In this document: positions 46,301 to 57,514 of the stretch, piece by piece | How the letters are laid out: every line of letters starts with the position of its first letter | How positions within the stretch are numbered: the first letter of the stretch is position 1 | Source: Eriocheir sinensis | Taxonomy: Eukaryota; Arthropoda; Malacostraca; Decapoda; Varunidae | Assembly: GCF_024679095.1 (NCBI RefSeq) | Contig: NC_066531.1 | Span: forward strand, 8,078,761 to 8,142,760 | Reading direction: 5' to 3' | DNA: 64,000 bases | Program-made: the position numbers and the translations under genes | The notes under the pieces: generated by a model | Seen by the model: only the letters and a program-made list of their open reading frames with translations | The model's database searches: none | What the model was told of the DNA's origin: nothing

Positions 46301-47080
46301 TTCCCCTCCTTCTGTCGGGGAGGTAGTCTTTCTTCTGTTGCTTCTGTATTTACTGCAGAGCTGTCTGCAATAGTCCTCTCTTTACAGATTATTTTTACGC
46401 TTCCTGTGGACTCTTTTATGATTTTTAGTGATTCTAGTAGCGCTCCTTCTGCGCTGGGCTCCTTCTCCCTCTGTTAATCCCTAGTTTTATCTGCTCTCGA
46501 GTGGCTGTATTTGCTCAGCAACAGGGGATATCGCGTTGGGTTTTGTTGGGTTCCAGGACACGTTGGCGTACACGGGAACGAACGAGCTGAAGGACTTGCA
46601 AGGGAGGCAGCAGCTAGAGCTGCCCCTCCTAGTGCTGTCCCATGTACAGATATGTTTCCAGAGATTCGCAAGACAATTCTTGCCAGTTGGCAGGAGAGGT
46701 GGAATGCTCGGGGTGCGACTTCCAAAATGGGAGAGATTACCAGGACTGTGTCTCGTCCTTGGTCATATGAAAGTGTCCGTGACCGTCGCTCGCAGACAGC
46801 CTTGACCCGTCTTCGGACGGGTCATACGCGTCTAACACATGGTTACCTCACGTCCCGGGGAGTGCACCCTTATTGTGATGACTGTTTGGTTCCCTTGACC
46901 GTGCGGCACTTGCTGGTCGAGTGCCCCAGTTTGGGGGACCTGCGAGTGCGATACCTGTCGCAGTGTCGGGGAGAAGACGGATCATTCCGTCTCTCGCTGA
47001 TGCTGGGAGGGAGATGCCTTTCCCCGGGACATGAGATACTCCTCTTTATGGAGAAGGCTGGCCTTCTCCATGAGTTATGA
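43322..47080 (+). pseudogene. I-type LINE ORF2 (endonuclease, RT, RNase H, zinc finger)
   Basis: An apurinic-type endonuclease comes first: LQWNCRGLRASWEEL, CLCLQETML, GDFNGRHPLWDD, and SDHFPI near 43990. The RT follows (PGPDDIPYAFLRHM, LPILKPGKDHLQATNYRPIS, EDGVPQGSTLS, catalytic SLYVDDLSI near 45370), then RNase H (VFTDGSKLDAG, FTAELSAIVLSL, IFSDSSSA, WVPGHVGVHGNERAEGLA), and last a CDDC...HLLVEC zinc finger. Stops or shifts occur near 43858, 44440, 45010, 45840, 46215 and 46476. The final RNase H acid is Glu (AEGLA) where most relatives have Asp. The start overlaps ORF1. Confidence 0.9.
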
Positions 47081-47275
47081 CCGTTTTCTGTGTGATTTGT
47101 TTCGTCTTGTTTTGTTTGGCTTTGCTCTTAATTTACTTTTTTAGGTTCCTTTTTTAGCCCTTTTAGTTTTTTTTTTCTTCTTTTCTTTAGTTTTTAACTC
47201 ATTGAATGCGGCGCCATATGACCCTGGCTGTTGCGGCGTCTAATTTAAATCAATGAAACAATTATTATAAACTTG

Positions 47276-48305
47276 AACCACTGTGGACAAGTGTTTAGAC
47301 ACAGTGCGTCCCCGACAGGTGAGATGACAGCTTTCTGTGCAGTATATCAAGGAAATTAAACAGTTAAGTGTAAATTACTGAACTCTATACAAATTGTGTT
47401 CTAGGGTCCGGCGATTTCATCAAATAACCATTTTTCATATTCTATTCTATATTTAGTAGTACTATTCTTGAAGGCAAAGGATGCAGTACAATAACTTAAA
47501 CAAAATATCAGGAAAATTTTAAAATTTTACTTTTCCTGCACAACCACGCATAACCACATCTGAAAAAACGTCTGGGATAGCCCGCCAAACACATTCCCTC
47601 AAAATCGAGTATTACTTCTTGAACTTTTAATTGTTCTCCCAGAAGGCAGTTTCTCATTACATTGCCGTGAATGTTATTGTCTTAATGACGCGTGAATTTT
47701 ATTGTTTCAAAGCTTTTATACTTTTGTTTTTTTAACTACTACATTTTAATTTTTAATTTCTTAACCTTGTTGTTTTAAGTTTTTGTAATTTTAGGTTTGT
47801 TAATAATGAATTGAAAACAAAATTCTTGGATGCGGGAGCTTTGTTGTTTTAAAGCTTTTCTTTTTACCTTTTGTTCTATTCATTGATATCTAGATCTGGT
47901 CCGAGTTGGTCCACTATTGTGGTCCGAGTTGGTGCCGGTCCGGTCCGAGTTGGCAATGGTCCGAGTTGGAGGTGAACCCCATACTTAATATACAGTTATT
48001 TAGTATTCATCAATACCTCCAACGAAGTGTTTGCTACAGATAAACTTCTGGGCTTTCTTGAACGTCAGAGCCTCCAAGCGAGTTGCAAGACCACAGTCTC
48101 CACCACAGGCAGTGTTTGTCTGGATAGTACTTGCTGGGTGGTAATGGTATGTAATAAACTGGGTTCTCCTGACTTGAAGAACCTGAATTCACCCCCACAG
48201 CCTAAATAAGAGCACCCTACGCAGGCATTGTCCCAAAATGAAGTATGTTGTTGTTTCGGGCCGCGGCGATCTAGTCGCTCACATGAGCCCTGGTGTCGTC
48301 CTGTG
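47276..48305. repeat. No gene; GGTCCGAGTTGG mini-array at about 47895-47972
   Basis: Four or five copies of GGTCCGAGTTGG with short spacers lie in otherwise AT-rich, feature-poor sequence. Confidence 0.6.
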
Positions 48306-48309
48306 AGGG

Positions 48310-48610
48310 CTTCACAGGCGCGTCAGCTGCCCCGTCTTCTTAAAGAAGGCGCTGGTGAGGCGGATGACAGAGTCCTGCCGTGAGGGGTGGACGCCTGCCG
48401 CCGCCAGCAGCGTGGGCAGGTCAAGGGTGGGCACGTCCAGGGCGCGGAGGTGGTGTCGGAGCAGCACTCGGTGGGAGTGGTGGCGTGGGCAGTGCAGCAG
48501 CAGGTGCCCAATGGTGTCCTCGACGGTCCTGCACCAGGGGCAGGGAGGTCAGGGCCAGGCGCAGGTGGTGGAGGTGAGCGCCGAGGCGTGTGGTCCAGGC
48601 CACATACGCC
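48310..48610 (-). pseudogene. C-terminal zinc-finger fragment of another I-like LINE
   Basis: The minus strand, across frames, reads LRLAL, CPWCRTVEDTIGHLLLHCPR and HHSHRVLL, ending in a ...SRQDSVIRLT block. CxxC...H...C is the zinc finger that closes ORF2 of RNase H-bearing LINEs. Only the last 100 codons remain. A related piece lies at 49590-49785. Confidence 0.65.
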
Positions 48611-48700
48611 ACATACGTGACTGGAACAGCCTCCCTCAACAGATTTTAGACTGCGGTGCAATAGACTGATTCAAAGAACAAATACATACTCACTTGTAAT
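48611..48700 (+). pseudogene. Short CR1-type LINE C-terminal scrap
   Basis: A DWNSLPQQILDCGAID stretch followed by FKEQIHTH matches the last residues of CR1/jockey-type ORF2 (WNxLPxxVVxxxxxxxFKxxLDxH). Under 30 residues. Confidence 0.5.
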
Positions 48701-49589
48701 CATAACACACCAACACTAACAATTACACTTGATTCACTTCCCTCCCCAGCACACTCGGGTCCCCCGTCCCCCCAACAGCCAACACATATGCGTGTTATGC
48801 ACCTATACAGGTGCCCTACGCATCATTGATCCAGATCCTGATCAAGCTGTAGGCAAAGACTAAAAAAGAAAGATAGAACAGCTTGTATCTAAAACCGATA
48901 AAGAAAATGTGAGGTAGATATAGACCAGCAGCGCCATCTGTTGAGCCGACGCCAAACTATATCAAGTACGTCGTCTGCAGGTGTACGGTCTCCTCTTCAT
49001 CTTCTTGTGACCTTATCGCTTTGTAGTTTGTATCATATGCGTAGATCTTATTTTTGACATTATGTATCAACAATAATTATTTTTTCATCATTAATTATGT
49101 ATTATATGATTATTATATGCTATCTTTCATCAGTGGTGGGTGGTATAACCACAAAGACCATCGTTCATGAAGTGTAATTTTTTTACACACACACACACAG
49201 CTATTTCCTTAACTAATTAGTGTATTTTGGACAAAGAAACAATTATATAAAGGTGCAGTTCAGTTGTATTTGTCTAGAAAATTATATACAACAAATATAT
49301 GCTGGGATGTAGATATATGGCACGCCTTGTGCATTATAGAAAATGCATGAACACAGACACACAAGCAAAAATATTGGTCTCATGATTATACACAAAGTAA
49401 AGAAAAATAATTGGGCAGTAATGCAAAGGAATACTCTCATGCAATATAGGAATGAGCATAATAAAGAAAATTACACAACAAATAGACAAGTACAGTCACT
49501 TAGAAAAGTTACATAATACCAAGCCATATAAATTGGTGTATACCTTTCTTACACAAGGACATAAAGAAGAAGAGTAATGCAAACATGTA
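48701..49589. other. No recognised feature
   Basis: AT-rich sequence with a short (CA)n near 49180. No supported frame or repeat. Confidence 0.45.
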
Positions 49590-49785
49590 TAACAAGCAGA
49601 ACAGAGATTATCTGAAGTACACAGTGCAACAGGAGGTGCTTATTGGTCTCCTCGACGGTCCTGCACCATGGGCAGTGACTCCTTGGGCGGTGAGGGTCGG
49701 GGGCTAGGCGCAGGCGGTGGAGGAGAGCGCTGAGTCGTGTGTGCCCAGGCGGAGGCTTGTCAGGTACTCCACGTGTCAAAGGTAA
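49590..49785 (-). pseudogene. C-terminal zinc-finger fragment of I-like LINE, second copy
   Basis: The minus strand reads PPGHTRLSALLHRLRLAPDP then CPWCRTVEETNKHLLLHC, the same family as 48310-48610 but less diverged at this motif. Coding similarity stops after the last Cys. Confidence 0.65.
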
Positions 49786-49983
49786 ACAAACAGACTTGGG
49801 GTCTTGGTCTTGGTCCTGGGTGTCGATATTACACCAATGCCATCTAGCGAGCCGACGCCAGCTGCTGACAGAGTTTCGTTCAGCTTTCCTGTCTTTCTTT
49901 TATAGTCTTTGGCTGTGGGACCACGGCCGCTCCGTCAGCCAATATTTGTTTACATACGTTGCCGCTTCTTCTTCTTTAGACCT

Positions 49984-51013
49984 GGGCCCGAATTCACAAA
50001 GGCTTAGTTCATAGTTTTGGGCCCTTAGTGCGTAGTTTTGAGAACATTGAGATTCACAAAGCTCGCGCGGTAATAACTACCAACTAATCGATGACGTCAC
50101 GGGTTAGCGCACGGATTTACAAAGCTTTACCGCGCTCTGTGTGACGCTAAATTTGTTGTTAAATAACTACTGCCTCGGGAGTGTAGTAAACGCTAACAAT
50201 ATTATCATAATTACGTACAAATGCTTATAAATCGCGTTTTTCAACTTGATATATAACTTTGCGAGTAGAGGAAGCCCATTTCTTTATAAAAATGATGAGA
50301 TATACACCCTTTGAGAGGTATATGATAAGTGTGGGCGGTATGGCAACACCGACGCCCGGCCAGGGGATTGCCAGACCTCCCTCCTCCTTCATCTTCCTAC
50401 CTCCTCATCCATTCATCCATCCATCTCTAGATTTGTCCCTCCGTGGAGCGACCATGGACCTTTGTCGGGTGACAGCTTGCCCATGAGTTGGGCTGCAGAT
50501 ATGGCAAGACAGTCTTAATTTTCCCTCGTTCCTTCCTTCCGTCCTTCGTTCCTGTCTGCCTCGATATCTGTCCCATATTTATATTTGCTTTCTTCCTGCC
50601 TCAATCTCCTCCGTATCTTCTTTTTCTTCATCTTAAGCATGCTCGTAGGTAACAAGACATCGAACGGCAAAGTTCCCTTGACGTAAATGTGCAGCAAACA
50701 ATGAAATAATTGAATTCGTAGATTACGATTTAGTACAGTTTGCCTTAAAAGGAAGAAAAATGGGAAAAGAGAATGGGTTTCTTGAACCAGCAGCTGGAGG
50801 GGCCTCCCTAGGATTGGCTGACGGTGATTGTGCTTGCGATTCGCTGCAAGACCAATGACGTCATCAACGAATCAACGGTCTCGCTGACTTAGCGCGCCTC
50901 TAACTACCATCTGAGGTTTGCTTCGTGAATCTGACGCTAACGTCGGTCGCTAAATCAATAGTGCGTAGTTATGTTAGTTCGTAGTTAGTGAGTATGTTTG
51001 TGGATTCCGCCCC
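49984..51013. mobile_element. Harbinger-type MITE
   Basis: About 1.03 kb, with inverted termini GGGCCCGAATTCACAAA (left) and, reverse-complemented, GGGGCGGAATCCACAAA (right), and subterminal words such as TTAGTGCGTAGTT and its complement. The GGGCCCG start matches the 54538-63101 element. No transposase; low-complexity pyrimidine tracts near 50380 and 50540. Target duplication uncertain (CCT on the left; CCT also at the right edge depending on alignment). Confidence 0.7.
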
Positions 51014-51075
51014 TGTATCGCACGCAAGGGGCCTCTGGCGGCGAGGAGGTGAACTGATAGCCAATACGGTCCATT

Positions 51076-51290
51076 CAGCGGTTCTTAATCTGGGGGTCTT
51101 GATCTCCTTGGAACGAGGTGAGTAGTTTTGAGGAATATTGGATTTTTTTCGTATGATGTAAGGTTTTCTGCATGTTATACCGTATCAACAACTTCTGTAA
51201 TAAATTATAAGTGGTAAGAGTTTTACAATCTGTAATATCTTCCAAATAAGTCAATGAAGTAGTTAAGACAAATACATTATAATTTTACTG
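51076..51290. other. Possible hAT terminus
   Basis: CAGCGGTTCTTAATCTGGGG at about 51076 is the kind of sequence that starts many hAT elements. No matching opposite end was found, so this may be a fragment. Confidence 0.3.
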
Positions 51291-51299
51291 TGTACACTA

Positions 51300-52067
51300 G
51301 CTTATAGTTTTGCATTTAGTTAAACCAGGCTATTATTTTGCATTCATTTACACTAGGCTATTATTTAGCATCTACGAATAATATGCTATTAATTCGAATG
51401 CATGAACACTAGGCTATTTAGGAATACCAAGCAATCATTTTGCATTTACGAATACAAAGCTATGATTTGCATTTGGGAGACCAGGCTGTTATTTTGCATT
51501 CATGAAACTAGTAGGCTATTATGCATTTAGGAATACTAAAATATTGTTTTGCATTTAGGAATACTAAACTATTATTTTGCATTTAGGAAACTAGTAGGCT
51601 ATTACGCATTTAGGAATACTAAACTATTATTTTGCATTTAGGAAACTAGTAGGCTATTACGCATTTAGGAATACTAAACTATTATTTTGCATTCAGGAAA
51701 CTAGTAGGCTATTACGCATTTAGGAATACTAAACTATTATTTTGCATTCAGGAAACTAGTAGGCTATTACGCATTAAGGAATGTAACTATTATTTTGCAT
51801 TTAGGAATACCAAGTATTATTTTTCATTTAAGAAACTAGGCTATTATTTTGCATTTAGAAATACTAAGCTATTATTTTGCATTTAGGAATCTAGGCTATT
51901 ATTTTGCATTTAGGAATACTAGGCTATTATTTTGCATTTACGCATAGACGTCATTATTATGCATTTAAGAAAACTGGGCTATTATTTTCCATTTACGAAT
52001 ACTAAGTTATTATTATGCATTTAAGAAAACTAGGCTATTATTTTGCAGGAACGTTTTTTTCTTAAGA

Positions 52068-52119
<52 letters not shown>

Positions 52120-52381
52120 CTTCAGGAATTCCACCTACAACACTGGTTTCCTCACATCCTTAAAATAAATACCATCTATACATTTTTCGTGGACTTATGA
52201 GTGAATCATGTATTACAGAAAGCAATGCAGAACAGATGTCTAGTAATATAAGTAACAGGGAGCATGAAATTGGATGAGAGGTAAGGATATTACGTAAAAA
52301 AAAAAAAGTATATCTATAAATGCATTCACCGCAAGATAAATCGGTCCAGAGATGCATTAGGCTAATATTTTTTAGTATAAT

Positions 52382-52437
<56 letters not shown>

Positions 52438-52714
52438 CAAGAGTGGCTTAAAATACAGAAACTGAGCGGGCAGAAGAGATGTTAGTGTCGTCTTTTAGCG
52501 GTGCTTAATTGTTTTGTATATCTTATTGATACTAACACGAACTTAAATAAAAATGTGACTTCATGGGTCCATGAGCATTATCAGTGGCAGGCTACATGCA
52601 AAATTTAGTGAGGCTAGGACAAAAAATAAAGTCATGACGCCTTAGTTTTGTTTTGAGAGTTTGCACGCCTAATATTTAGGCGGTTCCGCCGACACCCGTC
52701 AAGGATACGGAGTC
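51300..52714 (-). repeat. Dispersed repeat R1, copy 2, with expanded minisatellite
   Basis: Reverse-complement counterpart of 15846-16800: minisatellite (51300-52050), (CT)n (52070-52117), unique segment, (CT)n (52384-52433), hairpin and CCGTCAAGGATAC edge. The minisatellite is about three times longer than in copy 1. Part of it (51520-51780) is a higher-order repeat of about 59 bp that pairs GGAATACTAAACTATTATTT with GGAAACTAGTAGGCTATTAC. Confidence 0.88.
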
Positions 52715-52734
52715 TATGGTTCAACTCAGAAGTT

Positions 52735-53133
52735 TTTTTTCTTCAGATATTCATAGAAGCGTCAAAGAGAGACTACTGGCTACATCTAGGGCTATGTGCT
52801 TGCAGCAACACAAGCGTGCCGCCCCAGTTTCCATAAAAGTGGGTGACTTTGTTATGCTTCGAGTCCCAGAGACATTCGAAGTTGTCCCCTAAATTCGTGA
52901 ACCCACGCCAGATAGACAACTAGGTGGACACAAATTTGAGCTTTATGACCTCACTTTTAATTCGTATGGAATTGTGCATAGTGATCGTCTCAAAAAGACT
53001 GACGCCCAGCCTGAGGTCCTTGATTTGACTTTAGTTGAACCCGCGAGAACCGCCTTTTTGCCTCAGCCTGACGATGTCTTGTCAATCTATCTTTCCACCG
53101 TATGATTATAACCTGCGTCCTCGCCAATAAGAG
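52735..53133 (+). pseudogene. Integrase C-terminal end of the envelope-bearing element
   Basis: Frames read a CLQQHKRAAPVSIKVGDFVM block, LGGHKFELYDLTFNSYGI, VHSDRLKKTDAQ, and a terminal PPYDYNLRPRQ-stop, typical of Gypsy Pol ends. One internal stop near 52890. The downstream envelope begins after an acceptor-like site, as in errantiviruses where env is made from a spliced RNA. Confidence 0.8.
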
Positions 53134-53154
53134 TTTTCTGCTTGGTTCCAGGAA

Positions 53155-53254
53155 ATGTTGCCCCTCGCCTTCTACTTCCTTCTGCGCTCTGTTCTGGCTG
53201 GAGACTCAAGCCGGGAGCCCTCTCTGCTCATTTGGGCCGGGTTTCTCTTTTTTT
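53155..53254 (+). pseudogene. Envelope gene, start and signal peptide
   Basis: ATG at 53155, four bases after a CTTGGTTCCAG acceptor-like site, opens a hydrophobic leader (MLPLAFYFLLRSVLAG) suited to a signal peptide. The frame runs into the T-tract of LINE-A copy 4 and is lost there. Confidence 0.65.
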
Positions 53255-53797
53255 TTTACAACAAAGGAGGCAGCTCAAGGGCACACAAAAAAAGAAAACA
53301 ATAATAAAAAAAAAAGCCCGCTACTCGCTGCTCCTAAAGTAAAACAAATGAGGTGGCCGAAAGGAAGATCAAATACAGTTGGAGAGGTGTCCTGATACCC
53401 TCCTCTTGAAAGAGTTCAAGTCGTAGGCAGGAGGAAATACAGATGAAGGAAGATTGTTCCAGAGTTTACCAGCGTGAGGGAAGAAAGAGTGAAGCTGCTG
53501 GTTAACTCTTGCATAAGGGGTTTGGACAGTATAGGGATGAGCATGAGTAGAAAGTCGAGTGCAGCGGGGCCGCGGGAGGGGGGGAGGCATGCAGTTAGCA
53601 AGTTCAGAAGAGCAGTCAGCGTGGAAATATCGATAGAAGATAGAAAGAGAGGCAACATTGCGGCGGAATTTAAGAGGTAAAAGACTATCAGTATGAGGAG
53701 GAGAGCTGATGAGACGAAGAGCCTTAGCCTCCACTCTGTCCAGAAGAGCTGTGTGAGTGGAGCCCCCCCCACACATGAGATGCATACTCCATACGAG
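53255..53797 (-). mobile_element. LINE-A copy 4, 3' end only, inserted in the envelope gene
   Basis: 543 bp, minus strand, from the C-terminal coding region (GGGSTHTALLDRVEAKALRL, FIFPHAGKLWNNLPSSV type blocks) to the conserved tail and poly-T. It is 5' truncated near 53797. The coding part has few disruptions, so it is fairly recent. Envelope sequence resumes immediately at 53798. Confidence 0.88.
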
Positions 53798-54537
53798 GTT
53801 GAAGATGTCCTGTCGGTCCAGTACCCGTTTACTGCTTAGGTGGAAATACCGGGCACTCTGAGGACAATAGCGGAACAAGTGACTGAGGTTGTGTTGCAGC
53901 TGGATAGGAATGCTCCTGTAGAGGGTATCACGCGTCTGATGCATGAACGCATATGGTACTTGAATGGCACTCTAACCCTGGCTTTGGAGAACTACGCAGA
54001 CCTTTCCTTTTCTAACCGTACTAAGCGGGGCCTGGTCAATGGGATTGTACAGGACATTGCTTCTTATTCTCGAACCTTAGGGACTTCCTTTAATGAGTTG
54101 TATACCGGCATGGGGAATCTGTACGAAATGGCACGTGTTCAACAAACCTTGCCTGCCTTGGAGAGTGCGGTCAACTCTGTCCTCCATACTAATGCACTAA
54201 TAATTCAGAATGTAGTGGATGCAGATTGTGGTAGGGTTACTTCTTCTCTTTTCCCTGTCAGAGATTTACAAAGGGCTTTAAAAATAGGAGAAGATGAACA
54301 CCAACTAACACCTTTATTTGATATGCATGCCATACACCACTACTATCCCTTGCTGGAGTCATTCCTGACGCCGGAAGCTACGTATAGTGATTCACCTTCC
54401 CTTCGAGTCAAAGGATGAGTTTGAGGCTTATCAGCTGGAACCTTTCCCTTTCTCTGTCAGTGATTCGGTGATGGTGCTAGACTTACCTGCCACAGTGCTG
54501 TTAATTCGTAATGATTTGTCGCTTTATGCAACAGGTC
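53798..54537 (+). pseudogene. Envelope protein (F-type fusion) central region
   Basis: Encodes an F-like envelope segment as found in errantiviruses and related to the baculovirus F family. After an upstream stop (53838) it is open to 54418, then shifts frame to 54530. It shows a furin-type RTKR site followed by a Gly/Ile/Leu-rich fusion-peptide-like stretch (about 54018-54070), a long helical region, and a later segment ending LPATVLLIRNDLSLYATG. It is interrupted at 54537 by the Harbinger-type unit, with the C-terminal piece at 63102. The LINE insertion, stops and the large insertion make it non-functional. Confidence 0.8.
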
Positions 54538-54744
54538 AGGGCCCGTATCCTCGACAACTATTAATACTAAACTTGGTATTAACTTTCGACTTTGGTATTA
54601 ACTTCACTCTCAAACTGTATCCTCACCAACTATTAGCCTAATACCTACTATTAACTTCGGTACTAACTTGGGAGTGCTGGCGAGGACTTCTAAACACTTA
54701 TTAGTAATGTTAATAGTGAATCCCAGACCCAGACCCATATCAAC

Positions 54745-55290
54745 ATGGCCGTCGGACTTCCTCGCCCAGCCCGCCTCCGCAATTTAGAGTTCGATAGGAC
54801 GCTTTGGAACTGTATAATGATGGTGAACTTGTCAAGACATACATATTAGACCGTGCAGGAATGGAATATGTGACTGATTTTAGTGAGAAGAGAGCTACAA
54901 GATCCAGTTCAATGGGAGCATTCCCTCACCCCGGGGTTGAAAGTGATTTTGACTTAAAGATACTTAGCTACAGGAAAAATGCTGCAATGTTCAAGTGATG
55001 AGTTTGGGGTAAGCCAGAGTAGTGTAAGCAGGGTGATTGCGGAAACTCTGGCCGCCCTCAGTGACCCGTAGGTAGTCAGGAGGTTTATCCAGTCTCCCCT
55101 TGATAGGGTGGAGATCCGTGAAAAGCAAGCAGAATTTTACCAATTTGCCGGTGTTGTGGGAGTGATAGACTGTACCCATGTGAAAATAATGGCACCAAAG
55201 GAAAACGATGTAGTTTATGTGAACAGAAAAAAAAACTTACATGGCTTGAACATACAATTAGTGTTTGATGCCTTTGCTATTGATTAAAAT
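54745..55290 (+). pseudogene. Harbinger (HARBI1-type) transposase, N-terminal half
   Basis: Starts at MAVGLPRPARLRNLEFD (54745), shifts frame near 54800 (LELYNDGELVKTYILDRAG) and again near 54970 (RYLATGKMLQCSS, EFGVSQSSVSRVIAETLAAL), then reads FIQSPLDRVEIREKQ, FAGVVGVIDCTHVKI and YVNRKKNLHGLNIQLVFDA. IDCTH holds the first catalytic Asp of the DDE nuclease. The remaining two acidic residues are missing: similarity ends at about 55270. One stop near 55070. The helix-turn-helix with SQSSVSR is intact. Confidence 0.82.
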
Positions 55291-56584
55291 GTGAAATATT
55301 TGAGTTAAGGAAAACGAAACATGGGAATTTTTTTTTTTTTTTAGCAGAAAGGTACACACATGCAAATGAAAAAGATGACATTAAAATTGAATTAAAATGT
55401 AATTTAAAATATGATTTATAATTATTGTTGCTTTAAAATCAAGTTAGAAAACAAATTACTCCTGCCGGTTATTCGTATTGAGATAATGGTGGTAAGAAAG
55501 CTTGTTAGAGACGTCTGCCAGTGTGAGGGAGGAGGAACGAAAGGTCGAGGTGACCACATCGCGAACATCATGACTTATGAGTGAAGTAAAACGAGGTTAC
55601 TTGGTTTCTGTTTACAAAGTTCCAAGTGGAAAAACAACTTTATTGTGAATTCAGTGTATACTTTTCTGGAGTATTGTGTTTACTGAGTGAATTGGTGACC
55701 AATCTGTTGCTATTTATGTCTTGCTTGAAGATATTCATCATTGGATTCAAACCTATGGTATTAATGTGGAATAGTCGTCATAACAAAATACGTAGTAATT
55801 AATTATATATGTCAACCTAAATATTTTAATGAGATCATGGTATGACCACTGAAAAACATAGCTTTTTTATCTCGGCTCCATTACAAATTCAGTATATAAA
55901 TACTCATATATTAAATAAAGTAGTGGCATCCAGTTTTCAGCATATTTTATTATTATGCCAATATTCTAAGCACTCAGCTTGCAAACACGCTTAGGTTTAT
56001 GTTGTCAGCTTGGGTCGGACTTAGGTGAACACTTTACCAAGGGACCTAAGATTACTCAATGCTACCATATAGGTATACATACTATAACTACACTAAACGT
56101 GCGGTTGTGGGCGGAGTAAGCGTACGGGGTCCCTTGTACAGCCATGCCGCGTGTCTCCCAGCCCGCGATGTAGAAATGTTCTAATTTAAGTAAAACCATG
56201 GCAAATGTGATCAGCAAATATGCATACACATTTAATCATAGTATTATAACGTATGGAAGAACAGTTAACTTATTATGAATAAGATATTTGTAAGCATACA
56301 AAGAAACGTTGCATACATATTTTACAGTGTTGCTAAGAAAATGATTTACTTATTAATGAGTTTCCCTTACGTTTTGGGATGGGTAAGGGGGTTTCACAAT
56401 TATATTTAGATTATATCGTGAAGGAATGTACGTTAAAATAAGCTGACATAGGTATGAAAAAAAAAAAAACATTAAAATCCTCGCGCCGGTAACGCTCCCG
56501 GCCACCACCCAGACACGCCCGCCATCCACACAGGTGGAGAGGTCAGGTGACTCCACTCAGGTCAGTCGGCGTCCTTGACCAGAC
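55291..56584. other. No recognised feature
   Basis: AT-rich sequence with A- and T-tracts. The missing transposase C-terminus was looked for here and not found. Confidence 0.45.
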
Positions 56585-57000
56585 ATGATCGATATGGCTG
56601 CTCCACCAACACTCTTCCAGCATCTACATAGCCAAACAAAACAAGTTATCTTCAATGTCCGCCAGTATTTTGAACAGGAGAAACAGAATGGAAGCACTCT
56701 TGAAGCCCTGTCAAAGGTTACTCGTCGCACAGCTCCAGCAACGAAAGAACTGTGGAAAAAATTAACAAAGAAGCAAGAGAAAATGTAGAGAATCGCGCTC
56801 CCAAGTTTACATCTCCCAAGAAAAGGCAGCGATCAAAACCCATCATGGACTTCTTTGATAACTTCAATGAAGGTGTACTGCACAGAACAGTTTTGCAGTT
56901 CTACGCAAGAAAAGAAATCCCCACACTCGAAAAAAATTAATGAAGAAGTAAAGAACAACCTCTCATATCCTGGCAATACAGAGAGAGAGAGAAAGGAATG
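56585..57000 (+). pseudogene. Helix-turn-helix fragment resembling Tc/IS630-type transposase N-terminus
   Basis: Begins MIDMAAPPTLFQHLHSQTKQ, then EALSKVTRRTA, with a one-base shift near 56740 into RTVEKINKEARENVE, KPIMDFFDNFNEGVLHRTVL and FYARKEIPTLEKN. The pattern (HTH, then a D-F-D/N...R..V..FY...K.E.PT segment) is common in arthropod DDE_3-like proteins. The DDE core is absent and the fragment runs into a (GA)n array. It could be a separate nested insertion or a captured exon. Confidence 0.5.
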
Positions 57001-57013
57001 TACAAGGGAGGAA

Positions 57014-57017
<4 letters not shown>

Positions 57018-57066
<49 letters not shown>
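57018..57066. repeat. (GA)n microsatellite
   Basis: Uninterrupted GA run. Confidence 0.97.
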
Positions 57067-57067
<1 letters not shown>

Positions 57068-57399
57068 CAACCAAGGTGGGGTTAAGACATGGCAACGCTG
57101 TACTGCCGCTTATTCCCTAGAGGCCTATGTCACAGCCGCACGTTTGAGCTGGTAGTACTATACATCTTTGATTGTGAGTGCATCAGATAGCACTGGAGAG
57201 CAGCATGAGTCTAATTAGGTGCTAATGAATATCCTGCCTGCATCACAGACTACATAAAATTGAAATATGATCGGTACCTATATAAAACTGTCTGCCCTAA
57301 TGTCCCTCCCACTTTTGAAGTCCAAATGATGCCCCTGATTGTAACAACGTATCTTGTAACACCCACGACTGAGTGCCGGTGCAAATCTCCTCATTTAAC

Positions 57400-57514
57400 A
57401 CCGATAAATTAATCTAGGCTCTAGGGAACTCAGAAAAATCCAAGTTAGAGAGAGCTGGCTGTGGGGATTAAACCAGTGACCTTCGGCATACAAAGCCATG
57501 TCTGTCAGTCGAGC
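57400..57514 (-). repeat. Possible tRNA-derived SINE (family 1)
   Basis: On the minus strand TTGGCTCGACTGACAG (A-box-like) and CTGGTTTAATCCCCAC (B-box-like) are spaced as in tRNA-derived SINE heads. The body that follows has no match elsewhere in the window. Confidence 0.4.

Larger units (their letters stand above)
40808..47275 (+). mobile_element. Near full-length I/Nimb-type LINE (two ORFs, RNase H)
   Basis: It begins about 40808 with GAAGAAGTCACCTTGTCGTG, a 5'-UTR type seen in I-like elements, and has a GC-rich leader of about 0.75 kb, a Gag-like ORF1, an ORF2 with endonuclease, RT, RNase H and a C-terminal zinc finger, and a 3' UTR ending near 47275 in AACAATTATTATAAACTTG. The RNase H places it in the I group rather than in the LINE-A or CR1 type seen elsewhere here. 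Several frameshifts and stops make it inactive, but all domains remain. Confidence 0.85.

Noticed and set aside
48355..48669. Plus-strand open frames in the GC-rich block at 48.4 kb
   Set aside because: They are antisense to a recognisable LINE zinc-finger segment on the minus strand.
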